Positions 52,537-61,164 of a DNA stretch of 64,000 bases are shown piece by piece. Below the pieces are notes generated by a model that saw only the letters and a list, made by a program, of their open reading frames with translations, made no database searches and was not told the origin of the DNA. The first letter of the stretch is position 1. Every line of letters starts with the position of its first letter. The DNA is from Sulfuricystis multivorans (GTDB lineage: Bacteria; Pseudomonadota; Gammaproteobacteria; Burkholderiales; Rhodocyclaceae). Location of the stretch: the NCBI RefSeq assembly GCF_003966565.1, contig NZ_AP018718.1, forward strand, positions 2,356,001-2,420,000. Direction: 5' to 3'. Both the position numbers and the translations under genes were made by a program.

Positions 52537-53342
52537 GCGTTTGCCCCTTTCACTTCCGGCAGTTCCTTGGCCCATTCGGTGTGCGCCTCGCGCTCCAGGA
52601 TGATCGCGCGCACGCGCGTCAGGATCACGGCGATCGCATACATCCAGAACGCCAGCGCCATGATCAGCATCCCAAGAAGCATCGTCGTCGCCATCGCCGG
52701 CGCCTTGTTGATCGCCACCGAGGCGCCCTGATGCAGCGTGTTCCACCATTTCACCGAGAAATAAATGATCGGCACGTTCACCACGCCGACCAGCGCGAGG
52801 ATCGCGCCGGCCTTGTCGGCACGGCGCGCGTCGTCGATCGCCGCCTGCAGTGCGATGAAACCGATGTAGAGGAAGAACAGGATCAGCGAGGAGGTAAGCC
52901 GCGCATCCCACACCCACCAGGCACCCCACATCGGCTTGCCCCAGAAGGCGCCGGTCCACAGCGAGAGGAAAGCCATCAGCGCGCCGGTCGGGGCGATGGC
53001 CTGTGCCATCATCCCGGAAAGGCGTGTGTTGAGCGCGAGACCAATACCCGCCCAGCCCGCCATCACGCAGTAGAGGAACATCGACATCCAGGCCGCCGGG
53101 ACGTGGATGAAGATGATCCGGTAGCCTTCGCCTTGCTGGAAATCGGTCGGCGCGACGAAGAAGCTGATATAGAGCCCGACGACCAGGAAGATCGCCGCCA
53201 ATCCCCAGAACCACGGGATCATCTTGCCGGCGAGAGGGTAGAAGCTCTGCGGGCTGGCGAACTTGAACCAGTTGATGAACCCGCCCCCCTTCGCCCCCCT
53301 CGCGGGGGGTTCCAGACTGGCTCGGTTTCCTCGCATACTCAA
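52533..53342 (-). CDS. ccmC: Haem exporter permease CcmC
   Basis: A six-helix membrane protein that loads haem onto CcmE. The WWD domain [14 protein letters not shown] is near residue 145, with conserved histidines at FIHVPAAW and WNTLHQGAS. The family normally starts close to [16 protein letters not shown]. Here the frame runs on upstream into a tandem repeat, and the nearest ATGs are at 53336 and 53342, adding about 22-24 odd residues. No ATG, GTG or TTG lies closer; the codon at the expected start is ATC. The true start is therefore unsure. Confidence 0.85.
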   Translation of the reverse strand: MSMRGNRASLEPPARGAKGGGFINWFKFASPQSFYPLAGKMIPWFWGLAAIFLVVGLYISFFVAPTDFQQGEGYRIIFIHVPAAWMSMFLYCVMAGWAGIGLALNTRLSGMMAQAIAPTGALMAFLSLWTGAFWGKPMWGAWWVWDARLTSSLILFFLYIGFIALQAAIDDARRADKAGAILALVGVVNVPIIYFSVKWWNTLHQGASVAINKAPAMATTMLLGMLIMALAFWMYAIAVILTRVRAIILEREAHTEWAKELPEVKGANA

Positions 53343-53592
53343 GGGGCTCTCCGTAGTCAGATCGTTGCGGTTTGCGGCTTCGCCGCGTGCCGCGTCGGCT
53401 TGGGGCGGCCCGGCACCGACGCTACGCAGTAGTTTTGCGACGGCCCGCCCCCCTTCGCCCCCCTCGCGGGGGGTTCCAGACTGGCTCGGTTTCCTCGCAT
53501 ACTCAAGGGGCTCTCCGTAGTCAGATCGTTGCGGTTTGCGGCTTCGCCGCGTGCCGCGTCGGCATGTATCGGCCCAGCGCCGACGCTGCGTG
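53280..53592. repeat. Tandem duplication, two copies with a 164-bp period
   Basis: A 120-bp block at 53280-53399 is repeated without visible change at 53444-53563. The 44 bases after each block are also related but diverged. The block holds a C6/G6 hairpin around TCGC, AGTATGCGAGG on the minus strand, and GCGGCTTCGCCGC. It fills the gap between ccmB and ccmC and supplies the upstream codons of ccmC. There is no open frame or transposase in it. Confidence 0.9.
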
Positions 53593-53608
53593 GTTCAGCT
53601 CGTTTTCG

Positions 53609-54274
53609 TTACTCAAGCGCAATCCTCAAAGCGGCCGTGGTCGCCCACGGCGCGAAAAACACTGCCAGCGCCAACAGCGCGGCCAACAAAGACAAATGTC
53701 CGGCGGGGCTCAAACCCGAGACGACCATCTCCACCGCACCGGCGCCGAAGATCAGCGTCGGTACATAAAGCGGCAGCACCAGCAGGGACAGCAGTACACC
53801 GCCGCCACGCACGCCGAGAGTGAGCGCCGCGCCGATCGCGCCGATCAGCGACAAAAGCGGCGTGCCCAGCAGCAAGGCTACCACCAGGATGCCGAGCGCC
53901 TCGGGTTCGAGATCGAACTGGATGCCGAGCACCGGCGCGAGCAGCACCAGCGGCAGTCCCGTCGTGAGCCAGTGACTGATGATTTTACCCGCGATCAGCA
54001 GGCCCAACGGGTTGGGCGAGAGCGCCATCTGCTCGAGCGTGCCATCGGCGTGGTCGGGCGCGAACAGACGCGTCAAGCCGAGCATCGTCGCAAGGAGCGC
54101 CGCCACCCAGAGGATGCCCGGTGCGATCTTCCTCAGCAGGGCTGGTTCCGGGCCGATGCCCAGCGGAAACAGGCTGACGACGATGATGAAGAAGAACAGC
54201 GCGGTGAGCACCTCGCTCTTCCGGCGCGCCGCCAGCAGCAGGTCGCGGCGGATGACGGCCAGCACCGCCTTCAT
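53609..54274 (-). CDS. ccmB: Haem exporter membrane protein CcmB
   Basis: A 221-residue membrane protein with six helices, partner of the CcmA ATPase. RRDLLLAARRKSEVLTALFFF at the N-terminus (read as two parts at the helix start) and SLFPLGIGPEPALLRKIAPG are typical, as is DHADGTLEQMALSP. The start at 54274 overlaps the ccmA stop by 4 bp. It is separated from ccmC by the tandem repeat, so co-translation is broken there. Confidence 0.93.
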   Translation of the reverse strand: MKAVLAVIRRDLLLAARRKSEVLTALFFFIIVVSLFPLGIGPEPALLRKIAPGILWVAALLATMLGLTRLFAPDHADGTLEQMALSPNPLGLLIAGKIISHWLTTGLPLVLLAPVLGIQFDLEPEALGILVVALLLGTPLLSLIGAIGAALTLGVRGGGVLLSLLVLPLYVPTLIFGAGAVEMVVSGLSPAGHLSLLAALLALAVFFAPWATTAALRIALE

Positions 54275-54882
54275 GTGCCCACCTTGAGAACCTTGCCATT
54301 CGGCAGCGGAATGCTCTGGTGGCTGGTCAGGATCACGATGCCGCCGCTCGTGACGTGCTCGACGATCAAGCCGGAAAGCAATTCGACGGCCTTGACGTCG
54401 AGCGCGGTGAAGGGCTCGTCGAGGATCCACAATGTGGCCTTCTTCACCGCCAGTCGCGCGAGCAGCACGCGGCGCTTCTGGCCGGCGGAGAGAAAGCGCA
54501 CCGCCAGGTCCTCGCGGCCTCTCAAGCCAAAGCGCGCCAAGGCAGCAAGCGCCTCGGCATCTGAAAGCCTGACCCCGTCGAGCAAAGCGGAGAAGGTGAG
54601 GTTTTCCAGCGGTGTGAGCTCTTCCTTGACGGCACCGTGGTGGCCGAGGAACAGCAGATGGCGATGGTACTCCTCGGCCAGCTCCCGGATCGGCTCATTG
54701 CGCCAACGCACTTCACCGGCCGCCGGTGGCGAAAGGCCAGCGAGGATGCGCAACAGGCTCGTCTTGCCGGCACCGTTCTCTCCTTGCACGTGCAGCCACT
54801 CGCCCGGGCCGACCGCGAGATCGAGCCCGGCAAACAGGCGGCGTTCGCCGCGCACGCAGGAAAGGGCGTTGGCTGTCAGCAT
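54271..54882 (-). CDS. ccmA: Haem exporter ATPase CcmA
   Basis: A 203-residue ABC ATPase that powers release of holo-CcmE. GENGAGKTSLLRIL is Walker A near residue 38, FLSAGQKRRVLLARL the signature, and LWILDEPFTALD Walker B, followed by the switch histidine in TSHQS. The ATG at 54882 gives the family N-terminus MLTANALSC. First gene of ccmABCDEFGHI-hpt-napF. Confidence 0.94.
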   Translation of the reverse strand: MLTANALSCVRGERRLFAGLDLAVGPGEWLHVQGENGAGKTSLLRILAGLSPPAAGEVRWRNEPIRELAEEYHRHLLFLGHHGAVKEELTPLENLTFSALLDGVRLSDAEALAALARFGLRGREDLAVRFLSAGQKRRVLLARLAVKKATLWILDEPFTALDVKAVELLSGLIVEHVTSGGIVILTSHQSIPLPNGKVLKVGT

Positions 54883-54943
54883 GGAGGGCGCATTTTGCCT
54901 GATCCCGGCGCCGCTGGGCTTAATGCGCGTCAAGTCCCTGCGC

Positions 54944-54968
54944 AAAACTCGGCGCTGGCGGGACGGCA
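54944..54968 (+). repeat. Dispersed 25-bp repeat copy, upstream of ccmA
   Basis: AAAACTCGGCGCTGG, CGG, GACGGCA; intergenic, 62 bases before the divergent ccmA start. Confidence 0.85.
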
Positions 54969-55023
54969 CTTCGTGTAACCCATCTGGAAAAACGGTTTCT
55001 ATGGTAAGCATAAAAACCATTGT

Positions 55024-55053
55024 TTGCTGCAGTGCCGCAAAGCTGCTTATACT
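55024..55053 (+). promoter_or_regulatory. Candidate sigma-70 promoter of the rnfB-nifJ-rnfC operon
   Basis: TTGCTG (55024-55029), an 18-bp spacer, and TATACT (55048-55053) resemble -35 and -10 hexamers. Transcription from about 55060 would give a leader of about 270 bases before the rnfB ATG. Confidence 0.55.
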
Positions 55054-55059
55054 TTGTTC

Positions 55060-55329
55060 GTCACGAACGCGCGCGGGGCGCAACCCTGCGCGTGGCAGTC
55101 TGGAAAGGCGATACGCCGCCTTTTCACCCCCGTGGCCGGAAACCACCGGCCGCGCCGTGATGGCCACCGAAGCGCATGCCCGCAAGGCGTGTGCTTCGAG
55201 TGGCCGGAATTCGCTGTGCGCTTGGTTCGTGCCCGTGTCACCGACGGGCGCAGGCGGGTACGCAGAGTTTTTTGGATCACGGCGCGGATTATTGCTGCGC
55301 GTCAATTTTGACGGGGTGGTGCGAGATTC
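55060..55329 (+). promoter_or_regulatory. Long structured leader of the rnfB operon
   Basis: Several strong hairpins can form in this 270-base leader. The largest (55162-55205) pairs about 19 positions with one bulge and two G-U pairs around loop CGCAA. Others are GGCCGG/CCGGCC (55134-55151), GTGCCCGT/ACGGGCGC (55229-55251) and GTCAA/TTGAC (55301-55312), which abuts the ribosome-site GGGG tract. It does not match any riboswitch class I know. A regulatory role is inference from length and structure. Confidence 0.5.
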
Positions 55330-56208
55330 ATGGAATCGGTGTCGAATCTGGCGGTGGCGGGTGGATTCATGGCTGCGTTGGGGACCGTCTTGGCGGCGAT
55401 CCTCGCGTTTGCTAGCCGCAAGCTCTTCGTCCGCGAAGACCCGCGTATCGAGCAAGTCGAGGAGCTGCTTCCCAAATCGAATTGCGGCGCCTGCGGGATG
55501 CCGGGCTGCCGCGGCTTCGCCGAAAAGGTCGTGGCGGGCGAAGTCGTGCCCGCGCAATGCACGGTGAGCTCGCCGCAACAACGCAAGGACATTGCGCATC
55601 TGCTCGGCGTCGATCCCGGCAACATCGAAAAGAAAGTCGCCCGGCTCGCCTGCGCCGGTGGCCGCCATGTTGCCTATCAGCGCGCGCGCTACGCCGGACT
55701 GAAGACCTGCCGTGCTGCGGCAGTGGTCGGCGGTGGCGGCAAGGAATGCGCCTGGGGCTGTTTGGGGCTGGGGGACTGCGAAGCCGTCTGCGATTTCGAC
55801 GCATTGCATCTCGACGAGCATGGGCTACCGGTGGTCGATGCCGACAAATGTGCGGCCTGCAACGACTGTGTCGAAGTTTGTCCCAAGGGCCTGTTTTCTC
55901 TGGAGCCGGTCAGCCGTAAGCTTTGGGTGGCTTGCAAGAACCACGCCGATGGCGACACCGCCGAACGGGCCTGCGAGGTCGCCTGCACCGCCTGTGGCAA
56001 ATGCGTCGCCGATGCGGCGCCAGGGCTGATCCGTTTGGACGACAACCTCGCGGCGATTCGCTACGAACTGAACCAGTGGGCGACACGCACGCCGATCGAA
56101 CGTTGCCCGACCGGCGCGATCGTCTGGTTCGAAACACCGAACAAGGCGGTCAAAGGCGCGGCCGCCAAAAAGATCCTGCGGCAGGACGCCCTGCCCTTGC
56201 TGCAATGA
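55330..56208 (+). CDS. rnfB: Rnf complex iron-sulfur subunit RnfB, multi-cluster form
   Basis: Entry point for ferredoxin electrons into the Rnf membrane complex. The 292 residues have one N-terminal helix (about 8-30), the Fe-S domain PKSNCGACGMPGCRGFAE with a distant AQC, then several ferredoxin-like sites: ECAWGCLGLGDCEAVC, KCAACNDCVEVCPKG and ACEVACTACGKC. This is much longer than the 192-residue E. coli protein and resembles the long RnfB of anaerobes. rnfA does not precede it, and nifJ follows at 27 bp. Confidence 0.88.
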   Translation: MESVSNLAVAGGFMAALGTVLAAILAFASRKLFVREDPRIEQVEELLPKSNCGACGMPGCRGFAEKVVAGEVVPAQCTVSSPQQRKDIAHLLGVDPGNIEKKVARLACAGGRHVAYQRARYAGLKTCRAAAVVGGGGKECAWGCLGLGDCEAVCDFDALHLDEHGLPVVDADKCAACNDCVEVCPKGLFSLEPVSRKLWVACKNHADGDTAERACEVACTACGKCVADAAPGLIRLDDNLAAIRYELNQWATRTPIERCPTGAIVWFETPNKAVKGAAAKKILRQDALPLLQ

Positions 56209-56235
56209 ATATCCTCAACCAGAGGGAGTGGAGAA

Positions 56236-59200
56236 ATGTTGATGAAACTGTTCAAGTCCGAGAAGAGCGCGAGCGGCCAGCAGGCCCCGCAGGTCAAGTA
56301 TCCGGGCATCCGCGATGCGGTCGATGGCAACACTGCGGTCATTCATGTCGAGCGTGAGGCGTCGGATGCCGCCGGCGCCTATCCGATCACGCCTTCGACA
56401 CAGATGGGCGAATACTGGGCGGAAGAGGTCGCCAAGGGCCGTCTGAACATTTCGCAGCGGCCGCTGGTCTTCATCGAGCCGGAATCCGAGCACGCCGCCG
56501 CCGGGGTCACGGCCGGCATGGCAATGGCGGGCTTGCGGGCGACGAACTTCTCCTCGGCGCAAGGTGTCGCCTTCATGCACGAATCGCTCTACGGCGCGGT
56601 TGGCAAGCGCCTGCCTTATGTGCTCAACATGGGCTGCCGCGCGATCACCAAGGCCTCGCTGAACGTGCATTGCAGCCACGACGATTATCACTGCGTCGAT
56701 GACACCGGCTTCATCCAGGTGATGGCGAAGAACGCCACCGAATGCGCCGATTTGAACCTGATCGCGCGCAAAATCGCCGAACTGTCGCTCACCCCGGCGA
56801 TCGTCGGTCAGGACGGCTTTCTGACCACCCATCTGATCGAATCGACGTTGCTGCCGGAACGCGAGCTGATCGAGGAATTCGTCGGCCGGCCCGATGACAT
56901 CATCGACACCCCCACTCCTGCGCAGGCCATGATCTACGGCCCGAAGCGCCGCCGCGTGCCGGCGATCTGGGATGTGGATGTGCCACTCGTTTCCGGCGTG
57001 GTGCAGAACCAGGATGCCTACATGCAGGCGACCGCCGGCCAGCGGCCTTACTTCTTCGATCACATCGAGGAAATCGCCGATGCCTGTATGGCCGAATATG
57101 CGGCGTTGACTGGGCGGCGTTACGGCCGCATTTCCACTTACAAGACCGAAGACGCCGACTGGCTGATCGTCGGGATGGGCAGCATGGTCGTCCAGGCCGA
57201 ATGTGTCGCCGACTATCTGCGTAAGACGCGCGGCCTTATGGTCGGCGTGGTGAATGTCACGATGTATCGTCCCTTCCCCGGCGATCTGCTCGGCAAGGTT
57301 TTGAAGGGCAAGAAGGGTGTGGCGGTGCTCGAACGCACCGACCAGCCGCTCGCCGAAGATCTGCCGCTGATGCGCGAGGTGCGCGCCACCGTCACCAAGT
57401 GCATCGAGAACGGCCTGGCGCTCGATGGGGAGAAACCTTACCCCGGCTATGCGAGTTTCGCGGCGGGCGAGATGCCACGCCTGTATTCCGGCTGCTATGG
57501 CCTGGGCTCGCGTGACCTGCAACCCGAAGGGTTGATCGCTGCGGTCGAGAACATGCTGCCCAATGGGGCCAAGCGCAAGTTCTTCTATCTGTCGATCGAC
57601 TTCGTGCGCGATCCGCTCAACCCCAAGGACGAGGTGCATCAGCAGGAGCTGCAGGAAAAATATCCGCAGATCCGCGCCTTGGGCATCCGCGGCAGCGAAA
57701 ATCCCAACCTGCTGCCCCAAGGGGCGATCACGGTGCGCATGCACTCGGTGGGCGGCTGGGGCGCGATCACCACCGGCAAGAATCTGGCGATGACCCTGTT
57801 CGAGCTGCTCGGCTGGGACATCAAAGCCAACCCGAAATACGGCTCCGAGAAGAAGGGGCAGCCGACCACCTATTATCTTTCGGCCGCGCCGGAGCCGATC
57901 CGCATCAATTGCGAATATACCTATGTCGATGTCGTGCTCGCGCCCGACCCGAACGTGTTCGGCCACTCCAATCCACTCTCCGGCCTGAAGAAGGGGGGCG
58001 TGTTCATCATCCAGTCGAATCTGGGCGATGAAACCTGGGCCAGTTTCCCGGTCTGGGCGCAGAAGTTCATCGTCGACAACGATATCCGCGTCTTCTATCT
58101 CGATGCCTTCCAGATCGCGCGCGAAGAAGCCGGCTCGGCCGACCTGCAATTGCGCATGCAGGGTATCGTCTTCCAGGGCGCGTTCTTCGCGGCAAGCCCG
58201 GTGATGCAAAACGCCAAGCTTGGCGAAGAGGCGCTGTTTGCCGCGATCGAGGCACAATTGCAGGCCAAGTTCGGCAGCAAGGGCGCCCGCGTCGTGCAGG
58301 ACAACCTGCGCTCAATCAAGCGCGGCTACACGGAACTCAAGGAGATCACCGCCAAGGAGGTCGGCAAGACGCGCAAGCGGCTGGTCAAAAAGGATGCCGG
58401 CCTGCCGGTGATGCTGAAAGAATTGCCCGCCGCCGATGGGCACGTCGCCGACATCCACCGTTTCTGGGAGCAGACCGGCCACTTCTATCTCACCGGCAAA
58501 GGCTCCGACAATCTCGTCGACCCGTTCATCGGCACTTCATTGATGCCAGCCGCTTCCGGCGTGTTCCGCGACATGACCGGCATCCGCTTCGAGCATCCGG
58601 TATGGATCGCAGAGAACTGCACCGCCTGCGGCAACTGCTACACCGAGTGCCCGGATTCGGCGATTCCCGGCCTGGTGAGCACGATCGGCGACGTCTTCAA
58701 TACCGTCGTCAACCGCATCGAGACCGCCGGCACGCCGACGCGCTTCCTGCGGCGCGGCGTGCGCACGCTGGAAAAGAAGCTGCGCGCGCTGATCGGCGAC
58801 AGCGACGGCGTCGCGGTGCGGCCGCTGATCGACAAGGCGATCGAGGAAACCATCGCCGAGGCGGACGAGGACGATTGGGAAAGAATGGGCGCCGAGTTCA
58901 AGCTGTTTGCCAGCGAACTCGGCGACTTCCAGTTCGCTACCACCAAGCCCTACTGGAGCCTGAAGGAGAAAAAGGCCAAGGGCACAGGCGGCCTGTTTTC
59001 GATCACCATCAATCCCTACACCTGCAAAGCTTGCGCGCTGTGTGTGACGGTGTGCGAGGACGATGCGCTGAAGATGGTGACGCAAACCGACGAAACGGTC
59101 GAACGCTTGCGCCGCGACTGGAATCTCTGGCTCGATCTGCCGACCACGCCGAAGGAATACAGCCGCATCGACAGCCTGGATGAAAAGATCGGCGCGCTCG

Positions 59201-61164
59201 AAACTCTGCTCCTCGACAAGCACAACTACAACTCGATGAACTGCGGCGACGGCGCATGTCTCGGTTGTGGCGAGAAGACGGCGATCCATCTGTTCACCTC
59301 GACGGTCACCGCGCTGATGCAACCCCGCGTGAAGGCCTTCGTCGCCAAACTCGATGACCTGATCGCGCGCCTCGAACAGCACATGCGCATCAAGCTGGCT
59401 TCCGCCGTCGACCTCACCGACACCCAGGCGGTGCTCAAGGCCGTCGAAGCCACTGGCCAGCATGACCTGACGCTGTCGAACCTCGCTGCCAAGCTCACCG
59501 AGAACAAACCTTCGCAGCTGCTCGACCCAGTGTGGGTGAAGAACACTGCCCAACTGCTGGAAAAACTGAAAGACCTCAAGTGGCGCTATGTCGCCGGCCC
59601 GACCGGCCGCGGCCGCGCCGAGATGGGCATCGTCAACTCGACCGGCTGCACCTCGGTGTGGGGCTCGACCTACCCCTTCCATCCTTATCCCTTCCCGTGG
59701 ACCTCGCATCTATTCCAGGATTCGCCTTCCGTCGCGATGGGCCTGTTCGAGGGGCACATGGCGAAGATGGCCGAGGGCTTCAAGGCGGTGCGCATGGCCG
59801 AGAAGGAGCTCGCCGGCGATTATCTGCCGGAGCGCGACGACGGCTTCTTCCGCCGTTTCACCTGGCATGATTTCAATGCGGAAGAATGGCTGCTCTGCCC
59901 CCCGGTGGTCGCCTTGGGCGGCGATGGCGCGATGTATGACATCGGCTTCCAGAACCTATCGCGTGCGCTGATGTCCGGCATGCCGATCAAGGTGCTGGTG
60001 GTCGACACCCAGGTGTATTCGAACACCGGCGGTCAGGCCTGCACCTCGGGCTTCATCTCGCAGGTCTCCGACATGGCGCCGTATGGCAAGGTGCAGCATG
60101 GCAAGCAGGAAACGCGCAAGGAGATCAGTCTGATTGGCCTGGCGCATCGCACCGCCTATGTGATGCAAGGCACGATCGCCCATGTCAATCACCTGCTGGA
60201 AAGCTACATCGATGGCATCAACAGCCGCCGCCCGGCGCTGTTCAACGTCTATGCGGTCTGCCCGCCCGAACATGGCGTCGGCGACGACCGTAGCGTCGAG
60301 CAGAGCAAGCTGGCGGTGGAAAGTCGCGCCTATCCGCTATTCCGCTTCAACCCCGATCTGGGTACCACCTTCCACGAGACCGTCAGCCTGGAAGGCAACC
60401 CGGCGATCGATGCGGATTGGCCGACCTATACGCTCAAATACAAGGACGAGGCTGGCCACGAGCAAAGCATGACCCTGCCGATGACCTTCGCCGACTTCGC
60501 CGCCACCGAGACGCGTTTCTTGAAGCATTTCAAGAAGGCGCCGCCGGAGACCTGGAACGAGAACATGGTGCTGCTCGCCGATTTCATCCAGCTCGACGAA
60601 GACGAGCGCGAAGGCAAGTTCCCGTTCATCTGGGCCGTCGATGCCAAGAACCGCTTGATGCGCCTGTTGGTCACGGCGGAGATGGTGCGCTCGACCGAAG
60701 AGCGCCTCGCTTTCTGGCGTCAGTTGCGCAACATCGCCGGACTCGATGCACAGCCGGTGGATACCGCGGAGATCGCCGAGCGCGTGCGCGCCGATTTACT
60801 GGCCAAGATCAGCAACACGCTGGGGCTTACCGGCAGCGATTACGCTCCCGGTGCAGTTTTGCCAGCGCCGAGTCTGCAACAGCCAGTGGAAAGCGGCGCG
60901 TCGGCGGCGGGCGATTACGAACCGGTATGGATCGAGTCGCCCGAATGCACGGCATGCGACGAATGCATGACCATCGCGCCGAAGGTATTCGCTTACAACG
61001 CCCAGAAGCAGGCGATCGTCATCGATCCGAAGGGCGCCAAGTTCGCCGACATCGTCAAGGCAGCGGAGAAATGCACCGCAGGATGCATCCATCCGGGCAC
61101 GCCGTGGAACCGAGCGGAACCTGGCATCGACAAACTGATCGCGCGCGCCGCGAAATACAACTGA
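56236..61164 (+). CDS. nifJ: Very long pyruvate:ferredoxin (flavodoxin) oxidoreductase
   Basis: Oxidises a 2-oxoacid, probably pyruvate, with CoA to acyl-CoA, CO2 and reduced ferredoxin. It has 1642 residues, against about 1170-1200 for NifJ. Order: alpha domain from residue 21 (DAAGAYPITPSTQMGEYWAE), gamma domain near 505-700 (MHSVGGWGAITTGKNLA), two ferredoxin motifs at about 794 (CTACGNCYTECP) and 929 (CKACALCVTVCE), and TPP domain at about 1000-1310 (GDGACLGCGEKTA, LGGDGAMYDIGFQNLSRA, NTGGQACTSG). A C-terminal extension from about 1565 has CTACDEC and CTAGCIHPG. A GGAG tract precedes the start. Confidence 0.9.
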   Translation: MLMKLFKSEKSASGQQAPQVKYPGIRDAVDGNTAVIHVEREASDAAGAYPITPSTQMGEYWAEEVAKGRLNISQRPLVFIEPESEHAAAGVTAGMAMAGLRATNFSSAQGVAFMHESLYGAVGKRLPYVLNMGCRAITKASLNVHCSHDDYHCVDDTGFIQVMAKNATECADLNLIARKIAELSLTPAIVGQDGFLTTHLIESTLLPERELIEEFVGRPDDIIDTPTPAQAMIYGPKRRRVPAIWDVDVPLVSGVVQNQDAYMQATAGQRPYFFDHIEEIADACMAEYAALTGRRYGRISTYKTEDADWLIVGMGSMVVQAECVADYLRKTRGLMVGVVNVTMYRPFPGDLLGKVLKGKKGVAVLERTDQPLAEDLPLMREVRATVTKCIENGLALDGEKPYPGYASFAAGEMPRLYSGCYGLGSRDLQPEGLIAAVENMLPNGAKRKFFYLSIDFVRDPLNPKDEVHQQELQEKYPQIRALGIRGSENPNLLPQGAITVRMHSVGGWGAITTGKNLAMTLFELLGWDIKANPKYGSEKKGQPTTYYLSAAPEPIRINCEYTYVDVVLAPDPNVFGHSNPLSGLKKGGVFIIQSNLGDETWASFPVWAQKFIVDNDIRVFYLDAFQIAREEAGSADLQLRMQGIVFQGAFFAASPVMQNAKLGEEALFAAIEAQLQAKFGSKGARVVQDNLRSIKRGYTELKEITAKEVGKTRKRLVKKDAGLPVMLKELPAADGHVADIHRFWEQTGHFYLTGKGSDNLVDPFIGTSLMPAASGVFRDMTGIRFEHPVWIAENCTACGNCYTECPDSAIPGLVSTIGDVFNTVVNRIETAGTPTRFLRRGVRTLEKKLRALIGDSDGVAVRPLIDKAIEETIAEADEDDWERMGAEFKLFASELGDFQFATTKPYWSLKEKKAKGTGGLFSITINPYTCKACALCVTVCEDDALKMVTQTDETVERLRRDWNLWLDLPTTPKEYSRIDSLDEKIGALETLLLDKHNYNSMNCGDGACLGCGEKTAIHLFTSTVTALMQPRVKAFVAKLDDLIARLEQHMRIKLASAVDLTDTQAVLKAVEATGQHDLTLSNLAAKLTENKPSQLLDPVWVKNTAQLLEKLKDLKWRYVAGPTGRGRAEMGIVNSTGCTSVWGSTYPFHPYPFPWTSHLFQDSPSVAMGLFEGHMAKMAEGFKAVRMAEKELAGDYLPERDDGFFRRFTWHDFNAEEWLLCPPVVALGGDGAMYDIGFQNLSRALMSGMPIKVLVVDTQVYSNTGGQACTSGFISQVSDMAPYGKVQHGKQETRKEISLIGLAHRTAYVMQGTIAHVNHLLESYIDGINSRRPALFNVYAVCPPEHGVGDDRSVEQSKLAVESRAYPLFRFNPDLGTTFHETVSLEGNPAIDADWPTYTLKYKDEAGHEQSMTLPMTFADFAATETRFLKHFKKAPPETWNENMVLLADFIQLDEDEREGKFPFIWAVDAKNRLMRLLVTAEMVRSTEERLAFWRQLRNIAGLDAQPVDTAEIAERVRADLLAKISNTLGLTGSDYAPGAVLPAPSLQQPVESGASAAGDYEPVWIESPECTACDECMTIAPKVFAYNAQKQAIVIDPKGAKFADIVKAAEKCTAGCIHPGTPWNRAEPGIDKLIARAAKYN

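Larger units (their letters stand above)
54883..55329. other. Divergent control region between ccmA and rnfB
   Basis: 447 bp without a supported gene. On the ccmA side it has the best repeat copy of the window (54944-54968). On the rnfB side it has a promoter and a long structured leader, listed separately. A small stem ATGGT/ACCAT lies around 55000-55019. A 95-codon open frame at 55024-55311 is probably not translated. Confidence 0.6.

Noticed and set aside
53571-53590. CCAGCGCCGAC core after the second ccm tandem block
   Set aside because: Only the 11-base core matches; the flanks of the 25-bp repeat are absent, and the site belongs to the tandem unit.
55024-55311. 95-codon open frame in the rnfB leader
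   Set aside because: Arg-rich composition typical of a GC-rich chance frame, no ribosome site, starts upstream of the predicted transcript start, and the stretch is better explained by RNA stems.
55301-55312. GTCAATTTTGAC as an FNR site
   Set aside because: Half-sites are spaced wrongly for FNR (two bases between TCAA and TTGA) and it lies within the leader next to the ribosome site, not at a promoter.
53372-55567. 731-codon plus-strand frame over ccmB and ccmA
   Set aside because: It crosses two convincing minus-strand ccm genes, the tandem repeat and the rnfB start; it shows no protein family features.
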